Shown: positions 44,635-52,811 of the stretch, piece by piece
Numbering within the stretch: position 1 is the stretch's first letter
Layout of the letters: each line of letters starts with the position of its first letter
Assembly (NCBI GenBank): GCA_030740435.1
Contig: JASLXG010000198.1
Span: forward strand, 1 to 57,386
Source of the DNA: Alphaproteobacteria bacterium
GTDB lineage: Bacteria > Pseudomonadota > Alphaproteobacteria > UBA2966
Direction of reading: 5' to 3'
DNA length: 57,386 bases
Program-made: the position numbers and the translations under genes
The notes under the pieces: generated by a model
The model's database searches: none
Told to the model about the DNA's origin: nothing
What the model saw: only the letters and a program-made list of their open reading frames with translations

Positions 44635-45683
44635 GCGAAACCATCCTGCTCGACCTGGCCGGCCTGCCCTCGGGGTTCAAAGACATCGAGCACCTGGAAG
44701 AGGTCATGACCCGGCCGTCCGCGGCCCTGGTCGACGACTTGGGGGCGCTGGATGGCGATATTTTGATTCTGGGCGTCGGCGGCAAGATGGGGCCGACGCT
44801 GGCCCGCCTGGCCAGGCGCGCGGCGCCCGATAAGCGCGTCGTCGGCGTCGCCCGCTTTAGCGAGCCCGGGCTGCGCGAGCGCCTGGAAAGCCAGGGCATC
44901 GAGACCGTCGCCTGCGATCTGCTCGACCGCCAGGCCGTGGCCGCCTTGCCCAAGCTCGAAAACGTCATCTTCATGGCCGGGCGCAAGTTCGGCACCTCGG
45001 GCGCCGAGGAGATGACCTGGGCCATGAACGTGCTGGTGCCGGGAATCGTCGCCGAGGTTTTCGCCGGATCGCGCATCGTCGCCTTCTCCACCGGCTGCGT
45101 TTATCCCTACACGGACGTGCTGCACCAGGGCTCGCGCGAAGACGACGGGCCCATGGCGCCGGCCGGCGAATACGCCAACTCCTGCGTCGGCCGCGAGCGC
45201 ACGTTCGAGTATTTCTCCCGGATCCACGGCACGCCGGGCCGCATCATCCGCCTCAACTACGCCATCGACATGCGCTATGGCGTGCTCCACGACGTGGCGC
45301 TGAAGGTCCGTGGCGGCATCCCCATCGACGTGGGCATGGGGCATGTCAACGTGATCTGGCAGGGCGATGCCAACAGCCAGGTGCTGCGGGTCTTGCGCCA
45401 CTGCACGAGCCCGCCCCAGCCCCTCAACGTCTCGGGCCCCGAGACCATCAGCATCCGGGCGCTGGCGCGGCGTTTCGCGGATCTCCTGCAAAAACCCGCC
45501 GACATCGTCGGCCACGAGGCGCCCAGCGCCTGGCTGGTCAACACTGGCAAAGCCAGTGGCCTATTCGGCTATCCCGCGATTTCGCTCGAGCGCATGACCT
45601 CCTGGGTTGCCGACTGGCTGGGCCGCGAGTTGCCGACGCTCGACAAACCAACCCACTTCGAGGCCCGTGACGGAACGTACTAA
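44631..45683 (+). CDS. NAD-dependent epimerase/dehydratase-like protein, copy 1
   Basis: A 350-aa atypical SDR. The nucleotide-binding region is [17 protein letters not shown] rather than GxxGxxG at the very N-terminus, because ~45 residues precede it. The catalytic region includes [10 protein letters not shown] and [18 protein letters not shown]; the usual YxxxK is not evident (Y-ANSCVGRE). It overlaps the xsc stop (ATGA), so it is coupled to xsc. A close paralogue lies at 49779-50834. Its physical coupling to xsc might be coincidental to function; the other copy lies between DapA-like genes. Confidence 0.72.
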   Translation: MSETILLDLAGLPSGFKDIEHLEEVMTRPSAALVDDLGALDGDILILGVGGKMGPTLARLARRAAPDKRVVGVARFSEPGLRERLESQGIETVACDLLDRQAVAALPKLENVIFMAGRKFGTSGAEEMTWAMNVLVPGIVAEVFAGSRIVAFSTGCVYPYTDVLHQGSREDDGPMAPAGEYANSCVGRERTFEYFSRIHGTPGRIIRLNYAIDMRYGVLHDVALKVRGGIPIDVGMGHVNVIWQGDANSQVLRVLRHCTSPPQPLNVSGPETISIRALARRFADLLQKPADIVGHEAPSAWLVNTGKASGLFGYPAISLERMTSWVADWLGRELPTLDKPTHFEARDGTY

Positions 45684-46566
45684 GTTATCCGAGGTGCGGC
45701 TGACAACCGCCGACGCCGCCGAGGCGGTGGCGCTGTCGGCCGAGGCCGGCTGGAACCAGACGGTCGACGACTGGGCCCTGATGCTGGATTTCGGCCACGG
45801 CTTCGGCCGCCGCCGGCACGGCCGCCGGCGCGGCCGGCTTTTAGCTTCGGCTGTCGTGCTGCCCTATCCGCCGTTCGCCTGGATCGCCATGGTGCTGGTA
45901 ACCAAGGACTGGCAGCGCCGCGGTATCGCCACCGAACTCTTGCGCACCTGCATCATCGATGCCCAATCCCACGGCCTGGTACCCGGCCTCGACGCCACGC
46001 CGGCCGGCAGTCTGGTCTACCGGCCGCTGGGATTCGCAGACGTCTACAGCCTGACCCGCATGCGGGCCGAGGCGGTGGCCGGGGTGGTGGCAGCGGCAGG
46101 CTCCCAAGGCCCGATCCGCGCCATGACAGTGGCCGATCTCGACGCGGTGGCGGCCTTCGACCGCAAGCTCTTCGGCGCCGACCGGGGCCAGGTGCTCAGG
46201 CACCTCTTCGCCCGCCAGCCCGGCCGCGCCTTCCTGGCCGAGGCGCACGGTGGGGTCAGCGACCCTGTCACTAGTGACCCTGTCACTGGCTACGTGCTGG
46301 CCCGCGAGGGCCGCGAGGCGACCCAGATCGGGCCGCTGGCGGCCCCTGATCGGACCATCGCCTGCGCCCTGGCCGCCGCCGCCCTCGAGGGCCTCGAGGG
46401 CCCCGTCTACCTCGATGTGGGCGACCGCCACGCCGGCTTCAGCGCTTGGCTCGGCGCGGCGGGCTTCGCCCCCCAGCGCCCCTACACCCGCATGATCATG
46501 GGCCGCGCCGAGCCCTACGACGACGCCCACCGCCAATATGCCATCGCCGGCCCGGAGCTGGGCTAG
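45667..46566 (+). CDS. GNAT family N-acetyltransferase
   Basis: A 299-aa protein with an N-terminal GNAT domain: [22 protein letters not shown] carries the acetyl-CoA-binding Q/R-x-x-G-x-A motif, and [15 protein letters not shown] follows. The C-terminal half resembles the second domain of YitH-type proteins. The start is uncertain: GTG 45667 overlaps the previous gene by 17 bases, GTG 45694 is the alternative. A 15-bp tandem repeat lies inside the gene at 46261-46290. The substrate is unknown. Confidence 0.7.
   Translation: MTERTKLSEVRLTTADAAEAVALSAEAGWNQTVDDWALMLDFGHGFGRRRHGRRRGRLLASAVVLPYPPFAWIAMVLVTKDWQRRGIATELLRTCIIDAQSHGLVPGLDATPAGSLVYRPLGFADVYSLTRMRAEAVAGVVAAAGSQGPIRAMTVADLDAVAAFDRKLFGADRGQVLRHLFARQPGRAFLAEAHGGVSDPVTSDPVTGYVLAREGREATQIGPLAAPDRTIACALAAAALEGLEGPVYLDVGDRHAGFSAWLGAAGFAPQRPYTRMIMGRAEPYDDAHRQYAIAGPELG
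46261..46290 (+). repeat. 15-bp tandem duplication in the GNAT gene
   Basis: GACCCTGTCACTAGT (46261-46275) is followed directly by GACCCTGTCACTGGC (46276-46290), 13 of 15 bases identical. It encodes DPVTS then DPVTG and keeps the frame. It lies in a loop-like region and looks like a slippage duplication. Confidence 0.75.
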
Positions 46567-46679
46567 CTAGGTCTCCGTTTTTCGGGACTCAGTTTCGTCC
46601 AGAAACCCACTCCGACCCCAGTTTCTAGAAACCCACTCCGACCCCAGTTTCTAGTTTCTGATCGCTGGCCCGGAGCTGG
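46543..46679 (+). repeat. Duplicated end of the GNAT gene flanking a tandem-repeat insert
   Basis: The 19 bases at 46543-46561 (ATCGCCGGCCCGGAGCTGG) recur at 46661-46679 with one change. The second copy lies outside the gene, after the 26-bp tandem repeat. This suggests a segmental duplication or insertion that split the original gene end, which now terminates earlier. Confidence 0.65.
46601..46652. repeat. Two perfect 26-bp tandem repeats
   Basis: The unit at 46601-46626 is repeated exactly at 46627-46652. Each begins AGAAAC and ends GTTTCT, so unit ends are inverted complements, and the reverse strand carries an ACTGGGGTCGGAGT core. Similar GGGGTC(A/G)GAGT motifs are, as I recall, widespread in proteobacterial intergenic regions near IS200-like/REP-associated transposases. 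No transposase is present here. Confidence 0.75.
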
Positions 46680-46713
46680 TTGAGCTAAACGAATCGGCAC
46701 CCGTGGGCCGCCC

Positions 46714-46748
46714 AAAAAAAACCGGCCACCCGGAGGCGGCCGGCCGGT
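46714..46748 (-). terminator. Rho-independent terminator for the NMT1-type binding-protein gene
   Basis: On the minus strand an ACCGGCC...GGCCGGT stem (arms 46742-46748 and 46721-46727) is followed by an uninterrupted run of eight T (46714-46721). It lies ~43 bases after the stop of the gene at 46791. This is the clearest minus-strand terminator in the window. Confidence 0.8.
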
Positions 46749-46790
46749 CAGCCCGGGGGGGGAGGGCCAACCTAGAACAACGTTGGCGCC

Positions 46791-47789
46791 CTACTTGGGC
46801 AGCTTGACGCTCTTGTCGATGAATTCGTTCGAGTAGTGCTGGGTCACGTCGAAGGGCTTGGCCAGGTAGGACTTGAAGATCTCGTAGGACTTGGCCATAC
46901 GGCCGGGGTCCATGTAGCCGAGCCCCACGCCGGTCGAGATTTCGTCGGTCATGAGCTCCTTGACCAGACCCCAGTTGGCGGTCTCGTTGGCGGCTTTCAG
47001 GCCCTTGTTGGCCTTCACCAGGGCCTGGATGCAGGGCGCCGCGTTGGTGGCGCAGGCGTGGAAGGCCTTCTGCGTCACCTTGACGAAGGCGGCCACGGCG
47101 GCCCGGTTGCCGGCCAGGAATTTGCCGTTGGCGATGATCGAGTTGCCGTAGGGGTTGACGCCGTGGGCCTTGCCCGAGACGTAACCCATGTCGGCGCCCA
47201 GCTTGGCCTGGAAGATGTGGTGGATGTTGTAAAAGGACGTGGTGACGTCGATCGAGCCCGAAAGCAGCGCCGCCAGCTTGGCGTTGGGCTTGATGTTGAC
47301 CCAGGTTACCGATTTCACGCCGATGCCGACGTTGGTGGCGAAGGCCGGCCACATCTGGCGGGCCGCGTCCCAGGGCGGGTTGCCGATCTTGCGCCCGGCG
47401 AAATCCTTGGGCCCCGAGATGCCCTTCGATTTGAGCCAATAAAAGCCGTAGGGCGAGTTGGCGTAGACGTTGTAGACGGCCACCATCTTGCCGCCCTTGG
47501 CGATGGCGGCGAAGACCGGCGGCATGTCGGCGAGACCGATCTGGGATTTGCCGATGCCGGTGCGCTGGGCCGAGAAGCCCGAGCCCTTGCCCTGCTCGAT
47601 GTTGAGATCGATGCCGGCCTTGGCGTACCAGCCCTGGCTCTGGGCATAGTAGTAGGGCGCGTGGTCGCCACCGGCGATCCAGTTGAGAATGAAGTTGACC
47701 TCGGTGGCCGCGCCGGCGCTGCCGGCCGAGCCGGCCGCAAACGCAAAAACGACCGCAGCCGCCGCTGCGCTCCTCAGCAGATAAGCCAT
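46791..47789 (-). CDS. NMT1/THI5-like ABC solute-binding protein (SsuA/TauA/ThiY class)
   Basis: A 332-aa periplasmic protein. From ATG 47789 (GGGAGGGGG upstream) it has a Sec signal peptide: MAYLLRS, an Ala/Val/Phe stretch, cut after GAA near residue 27. The mature start VNFILNWIAGGDHAPYYYAQSQGWYAKAGIDL is typical of NMT1-family proteins, as is IGLADMPPVFAAIAKGGKMVAVY. These bind thiamine precursors, nitrate, sulfonates or aromatic acids. It is divergent from the TetR gene. The likely permease and ATPase partners are at 52044-53588 on the other strand. Confidence 0.85.
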   Translation of the reverse strand: MAYLLRSAAAAAVVFAFAAGSAGSAGAATEVNFILNWIAGGDHAPYYYAQSQGWYAKAGIDLNIEQGKGSGFSAQRTGIGKSQIGLADMPPVFAAIAKGGKMVAVYNVYANSPYGFYWLKSKGISGPKDFAGRKIGNPPWDAARQMWPAFATNVGIGVKSVTWVNIKPNAKLAALLSGSIDVTTSFYNIHHIFQAKLGADMGYVSGKAHGVNPYGNSIIANGKFLAGNRAAVAAFVKVTQKAFHACATNAAPCIQALVKANKGLKAANETANWGLVKELMTDEISTGVGLGYMDPGRMAKSYEIFKSYLAKPFDVTQHYSNEFIDKSVKLPK

Positions 47790-47867
47790 GTTCCCCCTCC
47801 CAAGATGTTTCCGGATCCGTTTGCTCAGCTTACCCGTTGACGCCGCCCGGTACATCTTCTATTTGGA

Positions 47868-47883
47868 GTAACCATTCGGTTAC
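47868..47883. promoter_or_regulatory. Palindromic operator candidate for the TetR regulator
   Basis: GTAACC-ATTC-GGTTAC, a perfect inverted repeat with 6-bp arms, sits in the divergent region between the binding-protein gene (start 47789) and tetR (start 47906). A palindrome with the same GTAAC/GTTAC core and the same 4-base spacer occurs at 48575-48592. Confidence 0.65.
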
Positions 47884-47905
47884 ATAACAACGTATAGGCC
47901 GCCGC

Positions 47906-48583
47906 ATGCAGGCTGTCAACAAGATACCGGGGCGACGCGGCGGCGGCAGGGCCGGCTCACGGCGCCAGCCCGAAAAAACCCGCCAGCAGATCCTCAAGGC
48001 GGCCCTGGTGGAGTTCTCGCAAAAGGGCCTGGGCGGTGCCCGCGTCGATGCCATCGCCAACCGCGCCGACGTCAACAAGCGCATGATCTATCACTACTTC
48101 GGCAACAAGGACGAGCTCTTCAGCGCCGTCCTGATTCACGTCTACGAGGCCTTCCGGCAATATGACGCGAGCCTCACGGTGGCCGATTTGGATCCCGTCG
48201 AGGCCATGCGCAAGCTGGTCGACTACACTTTTACCTACGTGCTGGAGAATCGCCATTTGGTGGCGCTGCTCAACAGCGCCAACCTGCACGGCGGGCGGCA
48301 CTTGCAGAATTCGACCCGCATCCGTGAGCTCTATTCGCCGCTGATCGACATGATCGCGGCGCTGCTGCTGCGCGGCGAGCGTAGCGGCATCTTCCGCACC
48401 GGCATCGACCCGGTGAACCTATACATCTCAATCGCCAGTCTGGCGTATTTCTATTTCTCCAACATCCACACCCTCTCGGCCGTTTTCGGCCGCGACCTGG
48501 AGGATCCGGCGATGATCGAAAGCCAGCGCCACCACGTCGTTGAACTGGTGCTCGTTTCGCTGCGCTCGGGCGATAGTAACTAA
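47906..48583 (+). CDS. TetR/AcrR family transcriptional regulator
   Basis: A 225-aa regulator. The N-terminal helix-turn-helix reads TRQQILKAALVEFSQKGLGGARVDAIANRADVNKRMIYHYFGNKDELF (key parts ILKAALVEFSQKG, IANRADVNKRMIYHYF). A basic leader precedes it. The C-terminal domain resembles RutR-like (TetR_C_ 'Tetracyclin repressor-like, C-terminal') proteins with SIASLAYFYFSN. It is divergent from the binding-protein gene and flanked by two matching palindromes, so it probably controls both directions. Confidence 0.88.
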   Translation: MQAVNKIPGRRGGGRAGSRRQPEKTRQQILKAALVEFSQKGLGGARVDAIANRADVNKRMIYHYFGNKDELFSAVLIHVYEAFRQYDASLTVADLDPVEAMRKLVDYTFTYVLENRHLVALLNSANLHGGRHLQNSTRIRELYSPLIDMIAALLLRGERSGIFRTGIDPVNLYISIASLAYFYFSNIHTLSAVFGRDLEDPAMIESQRHHVVELVLVSLRSGDSN

Positions 48584-48592
48584 GCAGTTACT
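48575..48592. promoter_or_regulatory. Second palindromic operator candidate, overlapping the tetR stop
   Basis: AGTAACT-AAGC-AGTTACT, a perfect inverted repeat with 7-bp arms, lies across the tetR stop codon and ~84 bases before the DapA-like gene. It matches the upstream palindrome (GTAACY-N4-RGTTAC). The regulator could thereby control its downstream catabolic genes as well as the divergent binding-protein gene. Confidence 0.65.
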
Positions 48593-48675
48593 TCCCCATT
48601 GACTCCTGTCCGCTTTTGGCGATTATCGGCATCGCTGCGAAAAAAAGCTTTGCCTTTCAGCAGGAGGACATCGTC

Positions 48676-49776
48676 ATGGGCCAGCACAAATCGGATATTC
48701 CCGCCGAGGTCATGGAGGTGTTGTGGCAAGGCTGCGTCATTCCGGCCCATCCCCTGGCGCTCGACGCCGAACGCCAGGTCGACTTCCGCCGCCAGAGAGC
48801 GCTCAGCCGCTACTACCTCGATGCCGGCGTCGGCGGCCTGGCCGTCGGCGTCCACACCACCCAGTTCGCCATCCGCGACCACCGGCTCTATGAGCCCGTG
48901 CTGGGCTGCGCCGCCGAGACCGTGGCGGACTGGGCCCAGCGGCCGGTGCTGATGGTCGCCGGCCTCACCGGCCGCAGCGAACAGGCGGTGGGCGAGGCCC
49001 GCTCGGCGGTGCGGCTGGGCTACCACGCCGGGCTGCTCAGCCTGGCCGCCTGGAAGGACGTGCCGGAGCCCGAGATCATCGAGCACTGCAAGAGGGTGGC
49101 CGAGGAAATCCCGCTGTTTGGCTTCTACCTGCTGACCGAATGCGGCGGTATTCCCTTGTCGGCCGATTTCTGGCGCCGTTTCGCCGAAATCGACAACGTC
49201 ATCGCCATCAAGATCGCGCCCTTCGACCGCTACGGCACGCTCGACGTGGTGCGCGGCGTGGTCGAGGCGGGTGCCGAAGATCGCATCGCGCTCTATACCG
49301 GCAACGACGACCACATCGTCGCCGATTTGCTCACGCCCTTCACGCTGAAGCGGGGCAACGAATCCGTCACCGTGCGCATCCGCGGCGGTCTGCTGGGCCA
49401 CTGGGCCTTCTGGACCAAAAGCGCCGTCGAGATGCTGGCCCGCATCCACACCGCGGTCGATAGCGGCGCCATCGATCCCGAGGTTCTGGCCCTGGACGCC
49501 ATGGTCACCGAGGCCAACGGCGGCATCTACGACGCGCCCCACGAGTTCGCCTCCTGCGTCCCCGGCGTGGCCGAGGTGCTGCGCCGCCAGGGCCTGCTGG
49601 AGACCACGCTTTGCCTTAACCCGGACGAGGTGCTGGCGCCCGGCCAGCTCGCGGAAATCGACCGCGTGCTGGCCAGCTACCCTGAGTTGGGCGACGACGC
49701 CTTCGTGGCCGCCAACCTGGAACGCTGGCTGGGCGAAGGCGATGAGGTCTTGCGGGCCACCGGCACCGGGGACTGA
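48676..49776 (+). CDS. DapA-superfamily aldolase-like protein, copy 1
   Basis: A 366-aa TIM-barrel protein related to dihydrodipicolinate synthase/N-acetylneuraminate lyase. The Schiff-base lysine is placed in NVIAIKIAPFDRY; other landmarks are GVGGLAVGVHTTQF and IALYTGNDDHIVADLL. It is longer than classical DapA (~290 aa), with an extra C-terminal region. The catalytic YN motif is replaced by GFYLLTECGG. GGAGG lies 8 bases before ATG 48676, which decides the start. A ~65% identical paralogue is at 50951-52030. Probably a catabolic aldolase or dehydratase; substrate unknown. Confidence 0.78.
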   Translation: MGQHKSDIPAEVMEVLWQGCVIPAHPLALDAERQVDFRRQRALSRYYLDAGVGGLAVGVHTTQFAIRDHRLYEPVLGCAAETVADWAQRPVLMVAGLTGRSEQAVGEARSAVRLGYHAGLLSLAAWKDVPEPEIIEHCKRVAEEIPLFGFYLLTECGGIPLSADFWRRFAEIDNVIAIKIAPFDRYGTLDVVRGVVEAGAEDRIALYTGNDDHIVADLLTPFTLKRGNESVTVRIRGGLLGHWAFWTKSAVEMLARIHTAVDSGAIDPEVLALDAMVTEANGGIYDAPHEFASCVPGVAEVLRRQGLLETTLCLNPDEVLAPGQLAEIDRVLASYPELGDDAFVAANLERWLGEGDEVLRATGTGD

Positions 49777-49778
49777 AG

Positions 49779-50834
49779 ATGGCAGCCAGCGAGGCCGTTC
49801 TGCATCCTGCCATGTTCCCCGAGAGCTTTGCCGACGAGGACCATCTCGAAGATTTCATGTCGACGCCCTCGCAGGCCCTGATCGACGACCTGGCGGAACT
49901 GGACGGCGACATCGCCGTGCTGGGCTGCGGCGGCAAGATGGGGGTGACGCTGGCCCGCATGGTCAAGCGCGCGGCGCCCGACAAAAGGGTTCTTGGCGTC
50001 TCGCGCTTCAGCGAGCCGGGCCTGGAGCAGAAGATGGCGTCCTGGGGTGTCGAGACGCAGGCCTGCGATCTTTTGCAGCGCGATGAAGTGGCGGCCATCC
50101 CCAAACTGCCCAACATCATCTACATGGCGGGCAAGAAGTTCGGCACCGAAGGCGCCGAATCCTTCACCTGGGCCATGAACACCTTCGTGCCGGGGCTGGT
50201 CGGCGAGGCTTTTCCCGAGAGCCGCATCGTCGCCTTCTCGACCATCCTGGTCTACCCCTACTCCAACGTCCACCACCAGGGCTCGGTCGAGGGCGACCCG
50301 CCCTATGCCACATCGGGCGAATACGCCAACTCCTGCGTCGGCCGCGAACGCACCTTCGAATACTATTCCCGCACCAACGGCAACCCAGTGCGCAACATCC
50401 GCCTGGCCTACTCCATCGACATGCGCTACGGCGTGCTGCACGAGGTCGCCGGCCAGGTCTTCCGTGGCGAGGCCATCGACATCACCACCGGCAGCGTCAA
50501 CGTGATCTGGCAGGGCGATGCCAATTCGCAGATCGTGCGCACGCTGCGCCACTGCACCAGCCCGGCCACGCCGCTGATCGTCTCGGGCCCCGAGACCATC
50601 AGCATCCGGGCCCTGGCCCATTCCTTCGGTCGCCGCCTGGGCAAGGAGCCCAAGTTCACGGGAGCCGAGGCCGAGACCTGCTGCCTGGTCAACGCCGGCC
50701 ACTCCGCCGACCTCTTCGGCTATCCCATGGTGCCGCTGGAACGCATGGTGACCTGGATCGCCGACTGGGTGTCGGGCGACAAGCCGAGCTGGAACAAGCC
50801 CTGCCACTACGAGGTGCGCGACGGGGTTTTTTGA
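49779..50834 (+). CDS. NAD-dependent epimerase/dehydratase-like protein, copy 2
   Basis: A 351-aa protein closely matching the product of 44631-45683, with shared [45 protein letters not shown] and [11 protein letters not shown]. It starts 3 bases after the DapA-like gene and is followed by a strong terminator. The pairing with a DapA-like gene on each side suggests a two-step oxidation/cleavage of a sugar acid or similar compound. Catalytic Tyr/Lys positions are not the usual YxxxK. Confidence 0.75.
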   Translation: MAASEAVLHPAMFPESFADEDHLEDFMSTPSQALIDDLAELDGDIAVLGCGGKMGVTLARMVKRAAPDKRVLGVSRFSEPGLEQKMASWGVETQACDLLQRDEVAAIPKLPNIIYMAGKKFGTEGAESFTWAMNTFVPGLVGEAFPESRIVAFSTILVYPYSNVHHQGSVEGDPPYATSGEYANSCVGRERTFEYYSRTNGNPVRNIRLAYSIDMRYGVLHEVAGQVFRGEAIDITTGSVNVIWQGDANSQIVRTLRHCTSPATPLIVSGPETISIRALAHSFGRRLGKEPKFTGAEAETCCLVNAGHSADLFGYPMVPLERMVTWIADWVSGDKPSWNKPCHYEVRDGVF

Positions 50835-50876
50835 GGCCAAGGAGTTTCATGCGTCACTCCCTCCTAAATGACGCAG

Positions 50877-50915
50877 CCCCGCCACCATGCCTCGCCATGG
50901 TGGCGGGGTTTTTTT
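50877..50915 (+). terminator. Strong rho-independent terminator
   Basis: A perfect 13-bp stem (CCCCGCCACCATG at 50877-50889 and its complement at 50896-50908) with a 6-base loop is followed by seven T (50909-50915). It ends the tetR-dapA-SDR transcript. The following DapA-like gene therefore needs its own promoter, and an AT-rich TAGTATATT lies at ~50933-50941. Confidence 0.9.
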
Positions 50916-50950
50916 GCCGCTCGGCGGCTATTTAGTATATTCGCCACGCC

Positions 50951-52030
50951 ATGCCGCTCCATCGCACCGACCTTGATCCCGAGAGCCTGGCCCTGTTGCG
51001 CCGGGGCGCCGTGATTCCGGCCCATCCCCTGGCGCTCGATGCCGGCCGCGACCTCGATACCCGGCGCCAGCGGGCGCTCAGCCGCTATTATCTCGATGCC
51101 GGGGCCGGCGGCCTGGCGGTGGGCGTTCATACCACGCAGTTCGAGATCCGTGAGCGCGGGCTTTATGAACCGGTGCTGGAGTTGGCGGCCGAAACGGCGG
51201 CGGATTGGTGCCGCCGGCCGCTGTTTCTGGTGGCCGGCCTGGTTGGGCTTACCGACCAGGCGGTAGATGAGGCTCGGACGGCCGTGGCGCTGGGCTACCA
51301 GGCCGGCCTCTTGAGCCTGGCGGCCTGGCGGGGCGCCGGCGAGGACGAGATCGTGGCCCATTGCGCCCGCGTCGCCGAGGAGATCCCGCTGGTCGGGTTC
51401 TATCTCCAGCCGGCGGTGGGGGGCGTGCTGTTGGCGCCCTCGTTCTGGCGCCGCTTCGCCGCCATCGACAACGTCGTGGCCATCAAGATCGCGCCCTTCA
51501 ACCGCTACCGCACGCTGGACGTGGTGCGCGGGGTGATCGAGGCCGAGGCGCAGGATCGCATTACGCTGTACACCGGCAACGACGACCGCATCGTGCTCGA
51601 CCTGTTGGCGCCTTTCCGCCTCAGGCACCAGGGCCGCGAGGTCGAGGTGCGCATCCGGGGCGGTCTGCTGGGCCATTGGAGCGTCTGGGTACAAAACGCC
51701 GTGCGTTTGCTCGAACGCGCCCAGGCCGCCGTTGCCGCCGGGCCGCTGGATCCCGAACTCCTGGCGCTGGACAGCCAGGTCACCGACTGCAACGCCGCCT
51801 TTTTCGACGTGGCCAACGATTTCCGCGGCTGCATCGCCGGCTGCCACGAGGTGCTCAGGCGCCAGGGCTTGCTGGCCGGCACCTGGTGCCTCGATGCGGA
51901 CGAGGGCCTGAGCCCTGGCCAGGCGGCCGAGATCGACCGCGTGCTGGCGGCCTATCCGCACCTCAATGACGACGACTTCGTGGCCGCCAACCTGGAACGC
52001 TGGCTGGCCTCGCCTGGCCAAACCCTCTAA
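50951..52030 (+). CDS. DapA-superfamily aldolase-like protein, copy 2
   Basis: A 359-aa paralogue of the 48676 gene, with the same IPAHPLALDAGRDLD..RQRALSRYYLDAG opening (long shared blocks), Schiff-base lysine in NVVAIKIAPFNRY, and TLYTGNDDRIVLDLL. The nucleotide sequences are also nearly the same around the start, so duplication looks fairly recent or conversion has occurred. It lies after a terminator and before the SsuC-like permease gene. It may act on a related substrate or form a mixed complex with copy 1. Confidence 0.78.
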   Translation: MPLHRTDLDPESLALLRRGAVIPAHPLALDAGRDLDTRRQRALSRYYLDAGAGGLAVGVHTTQFEIRERGLYEPVLELAAETAADWCRRPLFLVAGLVGLTDQAVDEARTAVALGYQAGLLSLAAWRGAGEDEIVAHCARVAEEIPLVGFYLQPAVGGVLLAPSFWRRFAAIDNVVAIKIAPFNRYRTLDVVRGVIEAEAQDRITLYTGNDDRIVLDLLAPFRLRHQGREVEVRIRGGLLGHWSVWVQNAVRLLERAQAAVAAGPLDPELLALDSQVTDCNAAFFDVANDFRGCIAGCHEVLRRQGLLAGTWCLDADEGLSPGQAAEIDRVLAAYPHLNDDDFVAANLERWLASPGQTL

Positions 52031-52043
52031 AGTCGCCGGCCGC

Positions 52044-52808
52044 ATGGAAAAGCTCTCCGAAAACCTCCGGCGCTACGTCCTGATCGTCGCCATCCATCTC
52101 GGGGTGGTGCTGGTCTGGTACCTCTTCGTGGTGATCTGGGAGGTGCCGGAGTTCGTCATGCCGACGCCGGCCGACACTTTGATGTCGCTGGGCGAAGACT
52201 ACAACTGGCTGCACAACACCATGATCACCGCCGGCGAGGTCTTCGGCGGCTATCTGCTGGCGGTGGCGGTGGGGGTGGGGCTGGCGCTCTTGTTTTCATG
52301 GTCGCCCAAAGTGGACCGGCTGTTCATGCCCTTGATCGTCAGCCTCAACATGATCCCCAAGGTGGCGCTGGGGCCGCTTTTCATCGTCTGGTTCTCCTAT
52401 GGTCTCGGCCCCAACATCATCATCACCTTTTCCATCTGCTTCCTGCCGGTGCTGATCACCACGGCCCGGGGGCTGAGGGAGGTCGAGCCCGACCTCATCG
52501 ACCTGGTGCGCTCGCTCAGGGGCTCGCGCTGGCAGATCTTCACCAAGATCCAACTGCCGGGCTCGCTGCCCTATGTCTTCTCGGGCATGAAGGTGGCGGT
52601 GGTGCTGGCCGTGGCCGGGGCCATCGTCGGCGAATTCATCGCCTCGGAGGAGGGGCTGGGCTACCTCATGATGCAGGTCCAGGTGACGCTGGATACCGCC
52701 GCCATGTTCATGGCGGTGCTGATGATCACCCTGGTGGGCGTCGTGCTCTACGGTCTGGTGCTGCTGCTGGAGCGCCTGTTCGTGGTGCAGGACGCGCGGG
52801 TCGAGTAG
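52044..52808 (+). CDS. SsuC/TauC-type ABC permease
   Basis: A 254-aa inner-membrane permease from ATG 52044. About six hydrophobic segments are present. The family's EAA region is seen as RSLRGSRWQIFTKIQLPGSLPYVFSGMKVA and GEFIASEEGLGYLMM follows. The open frame upstream of 52044 overlaps the DapA-like gene and is not needed. It would work with the ATPase gene 3 bases downstream and most likely with the NMT1-type binding protein at 46791-47789. Confidence 0.88.
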   Translation: MEKLSENLRRYVLIVAIHLGVVLVWYLFVVIWEVPEFVMPTPADTLMSLGEDYNWLHNTMITAGEVFGGYLLAVAVGVGLALLFSWSPKVDRLFMPLIVSLNMIPKVALGPLFIVWFSYGLGPNIIITFSICFLPVLITTARGLREVEPDLIDLVRSLRGSRWQIFTKIQLPGSLPYVFSGMKVAVVLAVAGAIVGEFIASEEGLGYLMMQVQVTLDTAAMFMAVLMITLVGVVLYGLVLLLERLFVVQDARVE

Positions 52809-52811
52809 GCC

